A stretch of 64,000 nt of DNA. Origin: Nocardia colli. GTDB taxonomy: Bacteria > Actinomycetota > Actinomycetes > Mycobacteriales > Mycobacteriaceae. The translations under genes and the position numbers were made by a program. The notes under the pieces are model-generated. The model was not told the DNA's origin, made no database searches, and saw only the letters and a list, made by a program, of their open reading frames with translations. The stretch is taken from contig NZ_VXLC01000029.1 of assembly GCF_008704205.1 (NCBI RefSeq), positions 1-64,000 on the forward strand, given 5' to 3'. Each line of letters opens with the position of its first letter. Within the stretch, counting starts at the first letter, position 1. This document shows, piece by piece, positions 8,057-17,036 of this stretch.

Positions 8057-9619
8057 ATGAACCCGATTCAGACCGAAGTCCTCGTCATCGGCGCCGGCCC
8101 GGTGGGTCTCACCCTGGCCTGCGATCTGGCCCGTCGCGGCGTGGCCTGTCACGTCGTCGAACGCGTGGACGCACCCAGCCGCGCCTCCAAAGCCAAAGGG
8201 ATCCAGTCACGTTCGCTCGAGGTGCTCGACGATCTCGGCGCCGTGGACTACATCGTGCGGCAGGGCATCGCGGAGCTGCCGGTGCGTTTCCACGATCCGT
8301 CCGGCGTCGCGGTCGATCACCCGCCGGCCACCGTCCCGGCTGCGGCCTACTTCCACACCCCTTACCCCAACATGCTCTGGATCGGGCAATTCGATGTCGA
8401 GCACGCGCTGCGCGAACGGCTGTACCAGTTGGGCGGCGCGATCGAATACGGCGCGGAAGCGATTGCCCTGAAACAGGATTCGGACCACGTCGCGGTGACC
8501 GTGCGAACCGCGGCGGGCGAGCGCACCGTCGAGGCGCGCTATGCCGTGGGCGCGGACGGCGGCAAGAGTGCCGTCCGCCACCTGATCGATCTCCCACTGA
8601 TCGGCGAGACTCGCGACACCGAGCGCTGGTATCTCGGCGATGTCACCGTCGCCGGACTGGCACGCGACCGCATACACGTCTTCACCTCGGCCTCCGGCAT
8701 GCTGATCCTGACGCCCCTGCCCACTGCCGATATCTGGCAGCTGCAGAACCGGATCCCCGACGACGCGGACCCGGCCGAGCCGTCGCTCGAGCTGTACCAG
8801 CGCCTGCTCGACGACCGCAATGCCGGCCTCACCCTCACGAGCGCGACCTGGCTCTCGATCTACCGGGTGAACATCCGCATGGTCGACGATTACCGCCGCG
8901 GCCGGGTGCTGCTGGCCGGCGACGCCGCGCACGTGCATTCGCCCGCCGGCGGACAGGGCATGAACACCGGCATCCAGGATGCCTACAACCTCGGCTGGAA
9001 GCTCGGTGCGGTGATCGCGGGCGCGGCCCCGGACCTGCTGGACAGCTATGCCGCCGAACGCATTCCGGTCGCCCGGACCGTATTGGCGCTGAGCACGCAG
9101 CGGTTGAACAGCGTCGTCGGTGGCGCGAACGGCGATATAGCGGAGGCGGCCGACGCGATGTCCAAGCTCGCCGACAGCGCACTGACCACCGGGCTCGGCA
9201 TCCACTATGGCGATCGCGCCGCCGCCCACGGTGCCGCGCATCCGGTTGCCGGTGACCGCGCCCCGAACGCCGCCGGGTTGCGCGGCCCCGGCGGCACGCT
9301 CGGCCTGTTCGACCTGACCCGCGGTCCGCAATGGACCCTGCTCGCTTTCGACATCGACGGCAGCGCAAAGGATCTCCTCGAGCCCCTCGGATCCGACCAC
9401 CTGCACGTGTACCGGATCACCAGAACTCCCGGCGACGGAATCTTCGACGGGGACGGCGAATTCGAGCAGCTCTACACGCCCGCCCCCGGAGAGATGCTGC
9501 TCATCCGGCCGGACGGTTACCTCGCCGACCGCCTCCCCGGCACGGATTCGAACCCGGGGAACAGCGTGAGCGCATTGCTGCGGTTGATGCCCGCATCGTC
9601 GGTGAGCAGCGCGGGATAG
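8057..9619 (+). CDS. FAD-dependent aromatic monooxygenase
   Basis: A 520-residue class A flavoprotein hydroxylase (PheA/TfdB/UbiH superfamily). It has the N-terminal dinucleotide motif VIGAGPVGL with a terminal Glu, the internal YAVGADGGKS (DG motif), and the FAD/ribityl motif LLAGDAAHVHSPAGGQGMN. The C-terminal thioredoxin-like extension typical of phenol and rifampicin-type hydroxylases is present. ATG 8057 has GGAGG six bases upstream; it is chosen over an in-frame start at 8045. It is controlled by the divergent TetR gene. The substrate is not deducible; polyketide or antibiotic inactivation and aromatic catabolism are both open. Confidence 0.9.
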   Translation: MNPIQTEVLVIGAGPVGLTLACDLARRGVACHVVERVDAPSRASKAKGIQSRSLEVLDDLGAVDYIVRQGIAELPVRFHDPSGVAVDHPPATVPAAAYFHTPYPNMLWIGQFDVEHALRERLYQLGGAIEYGAEAIALKQDSDHVAVTVRTAAGERTVEARYAVGADGGKSAVRHLIDLPLIGETRDTERWYLGDVTVAGLARDRIHVFTSASGMLILTPLPTADIWQLQNRIPDDADPAEPSLELYQRLLDDRNAGLTLTSATWLSIYRVNIRMVDDYRRGRVLLAGDAAHVHSPAGGQGMNTGIQDAYNLGWKLGAVIAGAAPDLLDSYAAERIPVARTVLALSTQRLNSVVGGANGDIAEAADAMSKLADSALTTGLGIHYGDRAAAHGAAHPVAGDRAPNAAGLRGPGGTLGLFDLTRGPQWTLLAFDIDGSAKDLLEPLGSDHLHVYRITRTPGDGIFDGDGEFEQLYTPAPGEMLLIRPDGYLADRLPGTDSNPGNSVSALLRLMPASSVSSAG

Positions 9620-9731
9620 GTCCGGCCCCGCAGGAGGTGTCCGCCCCCAAAAATGGTGCTCCCAGCAGTGGGGTCCGATCGATAAGCTCAAGTTGCGGTT
9701 TGCAATTCGCTGTGCTTCGAAAGGACTCCTC

Positions 9732-10733
9732 GTGCTCCGATCGCGCAGGTCTGCCGCGGCTGCGATGGACACGGGGACGACTCCCCGGACGCGGCTGGCT
9801 CAGGGGCTCGTTCCCCTGACCGGCTTCGCGTTCCTCACTGCGGCACTCGATGTCTTTGCGGGCAACCAACTTCAGGCGCACGACCCGGCGACGGTCGCGG
9901 CGATCTCGTTCACGCTCGCCGCCGTGTTCTTCCTCGGCGGTGACCTGATCCGCCGCGGCCCGGCGGCGGCGCTGCGTCCGCTGCGGGACAACCGCTACGA
10001 CGTGATCATGATCAACGTGACGACCGCCGTGACCTGGCTGTCGATGCTGTACGCGCTGAAGTTCCTCGAACCGGCGATCGTGAACGTGGTGGGCCTCGCG
10101 CTCGGCCCGCTGCTGACCGTGCTGGTCAGTCCCGTGCTGCGGCCGGGGACGAAGGTGCTGCGCACCGAGGTCGTCATCTCGCTGCTCATCGGCGTGATGA
10201 TCGCGATGCTGGTCTGGGGCTCGTTCACCGGACGCAGCGCGGTCGGCGAACGGTCCACCGCGGACACCGCGATCGGCATCGCGCTCACACTGCTCACCGG
10301 GCTGGGCTCGGTGACGAACGTGATCTACTCCAAGCGGCTGAGCGAGGCGGACCTGAAGCCGCAGTCGGTGCTGGCGGTGCGGTTCTTCCTGATGCTGGCC
10401 GTGACCTGGACGCTGGTCGCGCTCAACGAACATCCGGGCGTGCGGACGGCGTTCCTCCCGTCGCTGCTGATCGCGGTGGTCGGCGTCGCGGTGCCGCTGT
10501 ATCTGCTGCAGGTCGGCATCAAGCACACCGAGCCGATCACCGCGTCGATCCTGCTCACGCTCTCACCGCTGTTCGCGTTCTTCCTGCAACTGCCCGACCA
10601 GCGGCTCACCCCGTCGATAAGCACCTTCGCCGGCGTGGTGGGGATCGTCGCGCTGGTCGCGATCAGCACGGTGGCGCGGACCAAGCACGACGCGAGGGTC
10701 GCGGCTCGAACCTCGACTGTCAGCTCTTCGTAA
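9732..10733 (+). CDS. EamA/DMT-family membrane transporter
   Basis: A 333-residue protein with about ten hydrophobic segments in two repeats, typical of drug/metabolite transporters (LKFLEPAIVNVVGLALGPLL, then a second EamA half with KHTEPITASILLTLSPLFAF). The GTG at 9732 follows AAAGGA; an ATG at 9693 is also in frame but lacks a site. It is downstream of the monooxygenase by about 110 bases and may export its product or substrate, though an independent role is equally possible. Confidence 0.85.
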   Translation: MLRSRRSAAAAMDTGTTPRTRLAQGLVPLTGFAFLTAALDVFAGNQLQAHDPATVAAISFTLAAVFFLGGDLIRRGPAAALRPLRDNRYDVIMINVTTAVTWLSMLYALKFLEPAIVNVVGLALGPLLTVLVSPVLRPGTKVLRTEVVISLLIGVMIAMLVWGSFTGRSAVGERSTADTAIGIALTLLTGLGSVTNVIYSKRLSEADLKPQSVLAVRFFLMLAVTWTLVALNEHPGVRTAFLPSLLIAVVGVAVPLYLLQVGIKHTEPITASILLTLSPLFAFFLQLPDQRLTPSISTFAGVVGIVALVAISTVARTKHDARVAARTSTVSSS

Positions 10734-10799
10734 GAACATCGCAAGCCTCATGAAGATCATTGAGGCATCCGCGCCGGCGGTGTGACACGAGGAGAAGCA

Positions 10800-11615
10800 G
10801 TGGGTGGCATGGCCGATGATCAGAGTGCGAGGGGTCCGATCTGGGCGCGGCCTCGCCTGCTCAACACGTTGACGTTCATTACGTTCGTGGTTCTGGTGAT
10901 TGTGCAGGGCATCTGGTGGCGCGATCACGGGAGACCGGTTTCGTGGGTACTGTTGCCCGCCACGCCGTTTCTGGCCTTCTTGCCCTCGGGGCTGATCGTC
11001 AAGTCGTTCCGGAAACGATGGACCGCGCAGTGGGCCGAGCAACACGGGTTCAGTTATCAACGTGCCGCGGATTGGGCGGTGCCTGCGTGGAACTTCCCGC
11101 CGTTCACCATCCGCCGGGCGCGGCGCATGCGGGTTCGGGACGCGATGCAAGGCAGGGTCGGCGCCTATCCGGCGAGCTTCTTCCATCTCACCTGGCTCAA
11201 CAACAACAGAATCAATATGAGCACCCACTACCGGAATGTTTTCGTTCTGGAACTCCCCGCGGCGCTGCCCCGGCTGACGATGGGCCCGAACTTCGACACC
11301 ACCGCCGGCACCCGGGTCGAGTTCGAATCCGCCGACTTCAACGACAAATTCGCGGTGTACTGCTCGAATCCGGCTTTCGCGCATGCGGTCTTCACCCCGC
11401 GCACCATCGACCGGCTGATCGACCTCGGCAAACGCGAACCAGCCGTGTTGCTGACCAAATTCGAGATCACCGGGAATCGATTGGTCGGCGTAACCACGCT
11501 CGGCAATCGCCCCTGGGAGATCGGCTCGGTCTTCGACGTGATGCGGGTTGTCGCCGAAGGCATCCCACGGTTCGTGTGGTCCGATAACAGTGCACCGGAA
11601 AGGAATGTGGCATGA
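10800..11615 (+). CDS. Hypothetical membrane-anchored protein
   Basis: A 271-residue protein starting at a GTG with GAGGAG five bases upstream (VGGMADDQ). Two hydrophobic helices near the N-terminus (FITFVVLVIVQGIWW and WVLLPATPFLAFLPSG) are followed by a soluble domain of about 200 residues, with FRKRWTAQWAEQHGF at its start and FELPA/VFVLELPAALP-like strands. The stop overlaps the LemA start (ATGA), so the two probably form a membrane complex. This resembles DUF3137-type partners of LemA, but that family is not certain. Confidence 0.7.
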   Translation: MGGMADDQSARGPIWARPRLLNTLTFITFVVLVIVQGIWWRDHGRPVSWVLLPATPFLAFLPSGLIVKSFRKRWTAQWAEQHGFSYQRAADWAVPAWNFPPFTIRRARRMRVRDAMQGRVGAYPASFFHLTWLNNNRINMSTHYRNVFVLELPAALPRLTMGPNFDTTAGTRVEFESADFNDKFAVYCSNPAFAHAVFTPRTIDRLIDLGKREPAVLLTKFEITGNRLVGVTTLGNRPWEIGSVFDVMRVVAEGIPRFVWSDNSAPERNVA

Positions 11616-12214
11616 GCAGCACCGTCGGCATCCTCGTGGCCTTGGCCGCAGCGCTGATCGCGGTCCTCTGGTACTTCGCGGTGTACAACGATTTTGTGCG
11701 GTTGCGGAACCTGGTGGCCGAATCCTGGCGGCAGGTCGGAGTCGAACTGCAACGCCGCCACGACCTGGTGCCGAATCTGGTTGCCACAGTTGAGCAATCG
11801 GCAGCCTTCGAACGCGGAAGTTTGGCAGCAGTGGTCGAGGCGCGCAATCGTGCCCACGTTTCGATGTCCTTCCCGGAACATCGAGTCGCCGACGTCTCGG
11901 AAGTTGCCACTGCGGAAAACGCTCTCACCACAGCGTTGGGCAATTTGCGGGCTCTCGCCGAGCAGTACCCGACCATGGGCACCGTGCGAAACTACCGGGC
12001 GTTGCAAAGCGACCTGGCCGATATCGAAGACCGGATCGCCGCGGCCCGGCGCTTGTACAACGGCAATGTGCGGGCGCTGAACACAAAGATCGAATCCGTG
12101 CCCGCCGCCGTCATCGCTTCAATCCACCATGTTTCGCCCGCCGAATACTTCGAGATCAGCGGTCCCGAAGCGGGGGAGGTAATCGACGTCGGCCGGCTGT
12201 TCGGCGCCTCGTGA
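11612..12214 (+). CDS. LemA-family protein
   Basis: A 200-residue protein with an N-terminal membrane helix (VGILVALAAALIAVLWYF), followed by the LemA hallmark YNDFVRLRNLVAESWRQVGVELQRRHDLVPNLV, split here across helices one and two. The conserved ALTTALGNLRALAEQYP, RLYNGNVRALNTKIES and FP/PAEYFEI segments follow. LemA proteins are membrane-anchored four-helix bundles, often paired with a second membrane protein, as here. The biochemical role is poorly defined in the family. Confidence 0.9.
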   Translation: MSSTVGILVALAAALIAVLWYFAVYNDFVRLRNLVAESWRQVGVELQRRHDLVPNLVATVEQSAAFERGSLAAVVEARNRAHVSMSFPEHRVADVSEVATAENALTTALGNLRALAEQYPTMGTVRNYRALQSDLADIEDRIAAARRLYNGNVRALNTKIESVPAAVIASIHHVSPAEYFEISGPEAGEVIDVGRLFGAS

Positions 12215-12371
12215 ACGCCGGCCGCGATCGGGAGTCCGACCGCGCTTGCTATTTGCCCTCACGTTCTAGGCGTCGGGCACGTTCGTAGTCGACGCACAGG
12301 TCGCGGGGTGACCCGCCGACTAGAGTTTGTCATGTGTCAGGCTGTCGCTCGATCCTCCGCGCCGGTATCGC

Positions 12372-13325
12372 ATGAGGGCCGTTGTGTACGACCGCTACGG
12401 TGGCCCCGAGGTGCTGTCGATCGCGGATGTCCCAACGCCCTCGCCGGCGCCGAAACAGGTGCTGGTCCGAGTGCATGCGACGTCGATCAACCTCTCCGAC
12501 TGGGAGACACTGCGGGGGACGCCGCTGTATTCGCGCTTCGGCGGGCTCCGGGCACCTAGGCGCCCGGTTCTGGGATCCGATATCGCCGGACGGGTCGAAG
12601 CCGTCGGCTCCGAGGTCACCCTGTTCGCGCCGGGTGACGAGGTCTACGGCGACAATCTGATGCTCAAGGGCGGATTCGCTGAATATGCCGTGGCTCCTGA
12701 ATCGGCGCTGGCTCACAAACCGGCCTCGCTGAGCTTCGCCGAGGCGTCGACCCTGCCCCAAGCCGGGGCGATCGCCCTACAGGGTACGGCCGATATCGCT
12801 GCCGGAATGTCGGTGTTGATCAACGGAGCGGGTGGCGGATCCGGAGCGTTTGCGATCCAGTTGGCCAAGAGTGCCGGGGCGCATGTGACTGGGGTGGACA
12901 ACGCCGACAAGTTGGCGTTCATGCGCACGCTCGGCGCTGACGACGTCATCGACTATCGCGCTGGGGATTTCACCCGAACCGGACCGTACGACCGGGTGCT
13001 CGACCTCGTCGCCCACCGCTCGGTCTCCGCCTACCGCAGGTCGGTCGCGCGTGGCGGCCGGTACCGCTGCGTCGGCGGCACCACAAGCGCGTTGCTGCGG
13101 ATGACGACGGTCGGCGTGCTCGCCGGACTGGTGACCGGGCGTTCTCTCGGAGTCCTCGCGGTGAAGGAAGGGCCCGAGCACTTCACACCCCTCTCGGAGT
13201 CGTGTGTCGCAGGACAGATCGGAATCCACATCGACCGCAGTTTCCCCCTAGACGAGACCGCGAACGCGCTGGCCTACGTCGGTGCGGGACGCGCCCTCGG
13301 CAAAGTGGTGGTCGAGATCCGCTGA
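12372..13325 (+). CDS. Zinc-less MDR-family NAD(P)-dependent oxidoreductase
   Basis: A 317-residue medium-chain reductase of the quinone-oxidoreductase type. It begins MRAVVYDRYGGPEVL, has the LGSDIAGRVEAVGSEVTLF catalytic-domain motif, the nucleotide-binding INGAGGGSGAFAIQLAKSAGAHV, and ends ALGKVVVEIR. The structural-zinc cysteines of alcohol dehydrogenases are absent. It probably reduces quinones or enones with NADPH. No clear ribosome-binding site precedes the ATG; a longer in-frame start at 12327 exists but adds a non-homologous tail. It appears monocistronic. Confidence 0.88.
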   Translation: MRAVVYDRYGGPEVLSIADVPTPSPAPKQVLVRVHATSINLSDWETLRGTPLYSRFGGLRAPRRPVLGSDIAGRVEAVGSEVTLFAPGDEVYGDNLMLKGGFAEYAVAPESALAHKPASLSFAEASTLPQAGAIALQGTADIAAGMSVLINGAGGGSGAFAIQLAKSAGAHVTGVDNADKLAFMRTLGADDVIDYRAGDFTRTGPYDRVLDLVAHRSVSAYRRSVARGGRYRCVGGTTSALLRMTTVGVLAGLVTGRSLGVLAVKEGPEHFTPLSESCVAGQIGIHIDRSFPLDETANALAYVGAGRALGKVVVEIR

Positions 13326-13336
13326 TCGATACCACC

Positions 13337-13372
13337 GGATGTTCTGTGCCGCAACCGATCTGGCCCGCCAGC
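13337..13372 (+). repeat. Short dispersed repeat, copy 1
   Basis: CCGGATGTTCTGTGCCGCAA and following bases closely resemble 63048-63073 (CCGGATGCACTGTGCCGCAA) and about 63173-63200. All three lie in intergenic DNA after an unrelated gene. Confidence 0.45.
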
Positions 13373-13538
13373 TACCACGCTATGGCCGCTTCGCTCAGCA
13401 CGAAGTATGGGTGCTTCTGCGGCAACGAGCCCCGACCGGTCCCGCCATCCATCGGAAGGTGAATCGATCTGCCAACGCCGTAGTATTGGGGCCTGACTAT
13501 CACGGCGTGCCAAGGCGAGCAAACTGCGGAGGTGAAGA

Positions 13539-13775
13539 ATGACCGACGAGGAAATCGTCGTCGCGTTCGCCCTGACCAGACTGGATAACGCGAACAGCGA
13601 CCTCGACCTGGAAGACGTTGCTGCCCTGGTAGTGCGCCGCCTGACCCCTGATCAGATGCTCGACCTCGCCACCCGCAACCTGGCCACCCGAAATGAGCTA
13701 CGGGGAGCGTTGTTCGAGTCCGCGGTCGAGCATGTGCTCAGGACCGTCCTGACTGCCCGAGGTTTTGTCGACTAG
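13539..13775 (+). CDS. Small hypothetical protein
   Basis: A 78-residue helical protein (MTDEEIVVAFALTRLDNANSD...) with GGAGGTGAAGA directly ahead of the ATG. A repeated LATRNLATRNEL motif and leucine-rich helices suggest a small helical bundle. No signal, no membrane segment, no family recognised. It ends just before a decayed MDR fragment on the other strand. Confidence 0.65.
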   Translation: MTDEEIVVAFALTRLDNANSDLDLEDVAALVVRRLTPDQMLDLATRNLATRNELRGALFESAVEHVLRTVLTARGFVD

Positions 13776-13783
13776 CGGCGTGT

Positions 13784-13919
13784 TCATTCGTCGCTGACGC
13801 GGATGATCGTTTTGGCCGGGCCGTGCCTGCGGGGACCGAAGGCGTCGGGCGCTTCGGCAAAGGGGCGGACGGCACCGACGGCCGGTTTGATCCGGCCTTC
13901 GCGCAGACGTGTGGTCTCC
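13784..13919 (-). pseudogene. 3' remnant of an MDR oxidoreductase
   Basis: On the minus strand, 44 codons read ETTRLREGRIKPAVGAV...FAEAPDAFGP...GPAKTIIRVSDE then stop. This is the characteristic C-terminus of zinc-less quinone oxidoreductases (REGRI.P.V...PFAEA..AF......GK.II.V). The rest of the gene is missing; the fragment begins exactly where the upstream caspase-like gene ends. It marks a rearrangement or deletion junction. Confidence 0.65.
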
Positions 13920-16790
13920 TCACGCCTTCCCGGTGCCATGCAGCGTGATCTTCAGACGCGGGTTCCCGTTCTTCTGGTTGATCTTCAGTGTGGCCTCGAA
14001 CTGGCCGACACCGGGTGGGTGGAATATCACCCGTAGATAGCATTCGGTCTTCCCTTGGGGCGGTGGGCATTCGCCGTCGAGGATGGAGAATGCCGCGCCG
14101 TTCATTCCGTCGTCGAGCTGCACCACGGCGAGGTTGTCGCATTCCATATAGGCGAAGGGGATGTACTTCTTGACTGCCTTCCCGACCTGAGTGGCGGCAT
14201 AGTTGACCGAGGTGTTGTAGGGGGTGCAGGCCGGCTTTTGCGTCGTGACCGCGGTGACAAACGGGATCGTGACCAATTGTGTTGTGCTGGTTGATGGTTC
14301 GACGGTGTGCGCGGTGGTGGGCGGTGCCGCGGTCGGAGGCTTCGACCGCGGCTGTCCGGTGCGGGTCGGCTCGGGCCCCGGGTTCGGCGGAAGCTGTTCG
14401 GTCTCCTCCACCTCGGACTCCGGGGGTGGGGTGGTGAAGACGACGGTGCCGGTGGCGGCGATCTCGGTGGGCGGGGGTGTCAGCTGCGAACAGGTGCCCC
14501 ACAACCCCAGCACGACGGCGACGATCACCGCGCCGATCAGGGTGCGCGGAATGCGGCGCCGACTGCCGCCCGTGGGCTGATCGGTCGGCGTCCGCCATTT
14601 TTCGATGGTATCGCGCACCCGCCGGGTCTCCGGGTGATCGGGGCCGAGGCGAGCGGTGAAGTTGGGCAGCCACGCCTCCCACAACTCGATCCGCTCCGCC
14701 AGGGACGCCCAGGGCAACGCATACAGCGCGCCGAACGCGCCGACCGGGTCGCCCGCCCCGAGGTAGTGCCGGATGGCCGCGACTTCCCGATACGCGGCGG
14801 CTTCGGCGGTACCGCTCTGCCTGAGCGCGGCAATGATCGCCCGGTGCGCGCGGACGCTCGAGCTGTCTTTGCGCGGATTCGCTTTGCGCAGTGGGTCTTT
14901 CAATGCCGCATGGGCGACGCCGAGATGCTCGCCGGTCGAACCGGGGCGGCGCCGGGCGATCAGCACGCCGAGGCCGACGGCCGAATCACGTACCTGCGCT
15001 TCATCGATGGTGCGCGCGCCGAGATCGTGCACTGCGCGCAGGACGACATCGATCGGCAGGACCGGTCCGGCCTCCGCGGCGACCACGACGGTGATCAGCA
15101 ACCCGACCGTCTCCGCCCGCATGCCGGTCAGCGACCACTGCAGGTGCCCCACTCGATGCCGGACCAGAGAATCGATGGGTAGACCCGCGGTGAAATCGCC
15201 GTCCACGAGGTACCGATCGACCTGCGCGATCAATCGGGCGTGCAGCCAGCCGCCCACCGCGCGCCACGGGCGGTCCGGCCACGGCACATCCGCCGGTACG
15301 CCCGGGTCGACGGCGGTGAGTGCGCGGGTGACTCGGGACCTCGGCCACGGCTCACCGTGTTCGTCTTGCGCGTGCCGCAACAGGTAGTTGCCGACGTCGC
15401 CCACACCCGGCAGCGGAAGCTCGAAGCGCCACATACGCAGGGCCGGTGGCGGGGCGGCGGCATCGTCATCGCTTCGGGCGGTACCGATTACACGGACATG
15501 CGCGAAGTCGGCATGGCTGGTCAAAGTTTCGATCGCGGTCCACAGTTCGTCGCGATGGCCGTGTTCGGTCGGCAGATCGAGTCCGTCGATGAGAAGCGTT
15601 GTGGTGCGGCCGGTTTCACCAAGCGTCACCAGCGCCCGGGCCAATCTCGCTGCCACCTTGCGGTATTCGCCGGGCACGGCTACCGCAGTCGCGGCGGGTT
15701 CGATCTCGCCTGCTGCGCTGAGCAACGCGACTCGGCGTTCTAGCTGGACCGCGAGTTCGTCGGTGACCGACCGCAGCGTGCTGGTGCCGGTGAGGAAAAT
15801 GGCGGCGCCGATATGCGCTGCGCTGATTGCGGTTTCGAGGCCGAGCAGGTCGGGGCGCACCAGCAGGGCGACCGCGGTGGATTTGCCGCTGCCGCCCGGT
15901 CCGAGGAGCATCCGCAGACGCTCGTAGCCGTGCTCGGTCACGGCGTTCACCTGGCTGCGCAGCGCCTTGGTGACATGCAGCCCGCGAACGAGTTCGTCGA
16001 CGGTGCTTGCGTCGGGACGATCGCGCACCGCGTCGCGGGCCCGAGTCACGTTGGGCACCAGCCACAATCCGTGATCGGCGACCGAGGTGGGCGACCCCGC
16101 GGCAAACGAGAAGTGCTGCGGCTGCTGGCGTGCACAGGCTCGCGCGACCGGTGCCAGCAGATCCGCGGACAGCAAATTCTCGCCGCTGGTGGGTATTCCG
16201 CTGCGGAACGTCGTGAGCATGGTGCGGGTGAAGCATCCGTCGTAGGCGTTGCCGTCGTCGCTGGCGACGAGCAGGTCCACCCGGCCGGACGTCTGGCGGA
16301 TGAGAACCGGCCAACTGCGCGCACCGGCGTCCGCTGCCGCCGCGGCCTCGCAACTGTCGACCACGACCACGAGACCGTCCAGCCCCGGCGAACCGCTGAT
16401 CCGTTCCTTGAGGGTCTGGGCGAGGTGAACGGCATACTGCGAGTCCAGAATCGGCTTGCCGGCTGCATCCGATTCGAGCGAATCACGGGCCAGGAAATAA
16501 TAGTCGCCATTGACACTGAGGCCGTGACCGATAAACCACAACAGCAACGTTGCTTGTTGCCGCCCCGCTGACTCGAATGCCGCGCGCAACGTGCTTTGGA
16601 GATTCCGGACGGTCGGATTCACAATTGTCATACCGCTGGGTACGGCCGACCGCCATTGGCCGGAATCAGCAAGGGCGGCAGCGACTTCCGCGACCAGTGC
16701 GGAAGGAAAACCGAGGTGGGGGAGCGCATCGCATTCGGAACCGATAATCAGCGCAAGCCTTCTCCCCACGGCTCCGATAGTAATACGCAT
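13920..16790 (-). CDS. Caspase-like peptidase / STAND NTPase / membrane protein with Ig-like tail
   Basis: A 956-residue multidomain protein. Residues 1-245 form a caspase/metacaspase-like domain: RRLALIIGSECDALPHL opens it, LLLWFIGHG carries the catalytic His (H89) and VVVVDSC the catalytic Cys (C147). Residues 290-730 are a P-loop STAND-type NTPase with Walker A GPGGSGKST (297-305) and Walker B TTLLIDGLD (397-405), followed by helical winged-helix-like and arm regions. One membrane helix lies at about 750-766 (LIGAVIVAVVLGLWG). A Pro/Thr-rich stalk follows. The last 100 residues end CYLRVIFHPPGVGQ...LKITLHGTG, like HYDIN/ASPM-type Ig domains. ATG 16790 is chosen because the upstream frame is not protein-like. 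Inferred role: membrane-linked sensing or regulated proteolysis, perhaps defence or cell death. Confidence 0.85.
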   Translation of the reverse strand: MRITIGAVGRRLALIIGSECDALPHLGFPSALVAEVAAALADSGQWRSAVPSGMTIVNPTVRNLQSTLRAAFESAGRQQATLLLWFIGHGLSVNGDYYFLARDSLESDAAGKPILDSQYAVHLAQTLKERISGSPGLDGLVVVVDSCEAAAAADAGARSWPVLIRQTSGRVDLLVASDDGNAYDGCFTRTMLTTFRSGIPTSGENLLSADLLAPVARACARQQPQHFSFAAGSPTSVADHGLWLVPNVTRARDAVRDRPDASTVDELVRGLHVTKALRSQVNAVTEHGYERLRMLLGPGGSGKSTAVALLVRPDLLGLETAISAAHIGAAIFLTGTSTLRSVTDELAVQLERRVALLSAAGEIEPAATAVAVPGEYRKVAARLARALVTLGETGRTTTLLIDGLDLPTEHGHRDELWTAIETLTSHADFAHVRVIGTARSDDDAAAPPPALRMWRFELPLPGVGDVGNYLLRHAQDEHGEPWPRSRVTRALTAVDPGVPADVPWPDRPWRAVGGWLHARLIAQVDRYLVDGDFTAGLPIDSLVRHRVGHLQWSLTGMRAETVGLLITVVVAAEAGPVLPIDVVLRAVHDLGARTIDEAQVRDSAVGLGVLIARRRPGSTGEHLGVAHAALKDPLRKANPRKDSSSVRAHRAIIAALRQSGTAEAAAYREVAAIRHYLGAGDPVGAFGALYALPWASLAERIELWEAWLPNFTARLGPDHPETRRVRDTIEKWRTPTDQPTGGSRRRIPRTLIGAVIVAVVLGLWGTCSQLTPPPTEIAATGTVVFTTPPPESEVEETEQLPPNPGPEPTRTGQPRSKPPTAAPPTTAHTVEPSTSTTQLVTIPFVTAVTTQKPACTPYNTSVNYAATQVGKAVKKYIPFAYMECDNLAVVQLDDGMNGAAFSILDGECPPPQGKTECYLRVIFHPPGVGQFEATLKINQKNGNPRLKITLHGTGKA

Positions 16791-17002
16791 CCCCTCGAAA
16801 CACTCGACCAAGAAGACAAATTGGCCGGGACGATCTTCATCGGATTTCTCGTGCTCACCACCCTCGTGGTGGTGCCCCTCCGGTGGCCCGGTAAGTCCTG
16901 GCTGGATGCGCGAATACCGCGGGTGCGCGCGGACGGTCGGCGCCGAGTGCGTGTCCGGCGCGGTGTGGGCATCTGGTCTGGAAGTCTGTGGGGGATCGAC
17001 GG

Positions 17003-17036
17003 ACCTGCTGTACCGACGAACGGAGTCTTCTGTGTC
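17003..17036 (+). repeat. Short repeat upstream of carboxylesterase
   Basis: TGTACCGACGA followed by TCTTCTGTGTC also occurs at 61268-61299, with a 3-base longer spacer. Both copies sit just before a plus-strand gene start, so a shared promoter or leader element is possible. Confidence 0.35.

Noticed and set aside
8207..9772. Long minus-strand open frame opposite the flavin monooxygenase
   Set aside because: It mirrors the codon bias of the plus-strand gene, has no ribosome-binding site, and shows no protein-family pattern.
12215..12310. Possible minus-strand gene relic ending ERARRLEREGK
   Set aside because: Protein-like but too short and without a recognisable family; kept only as a note.
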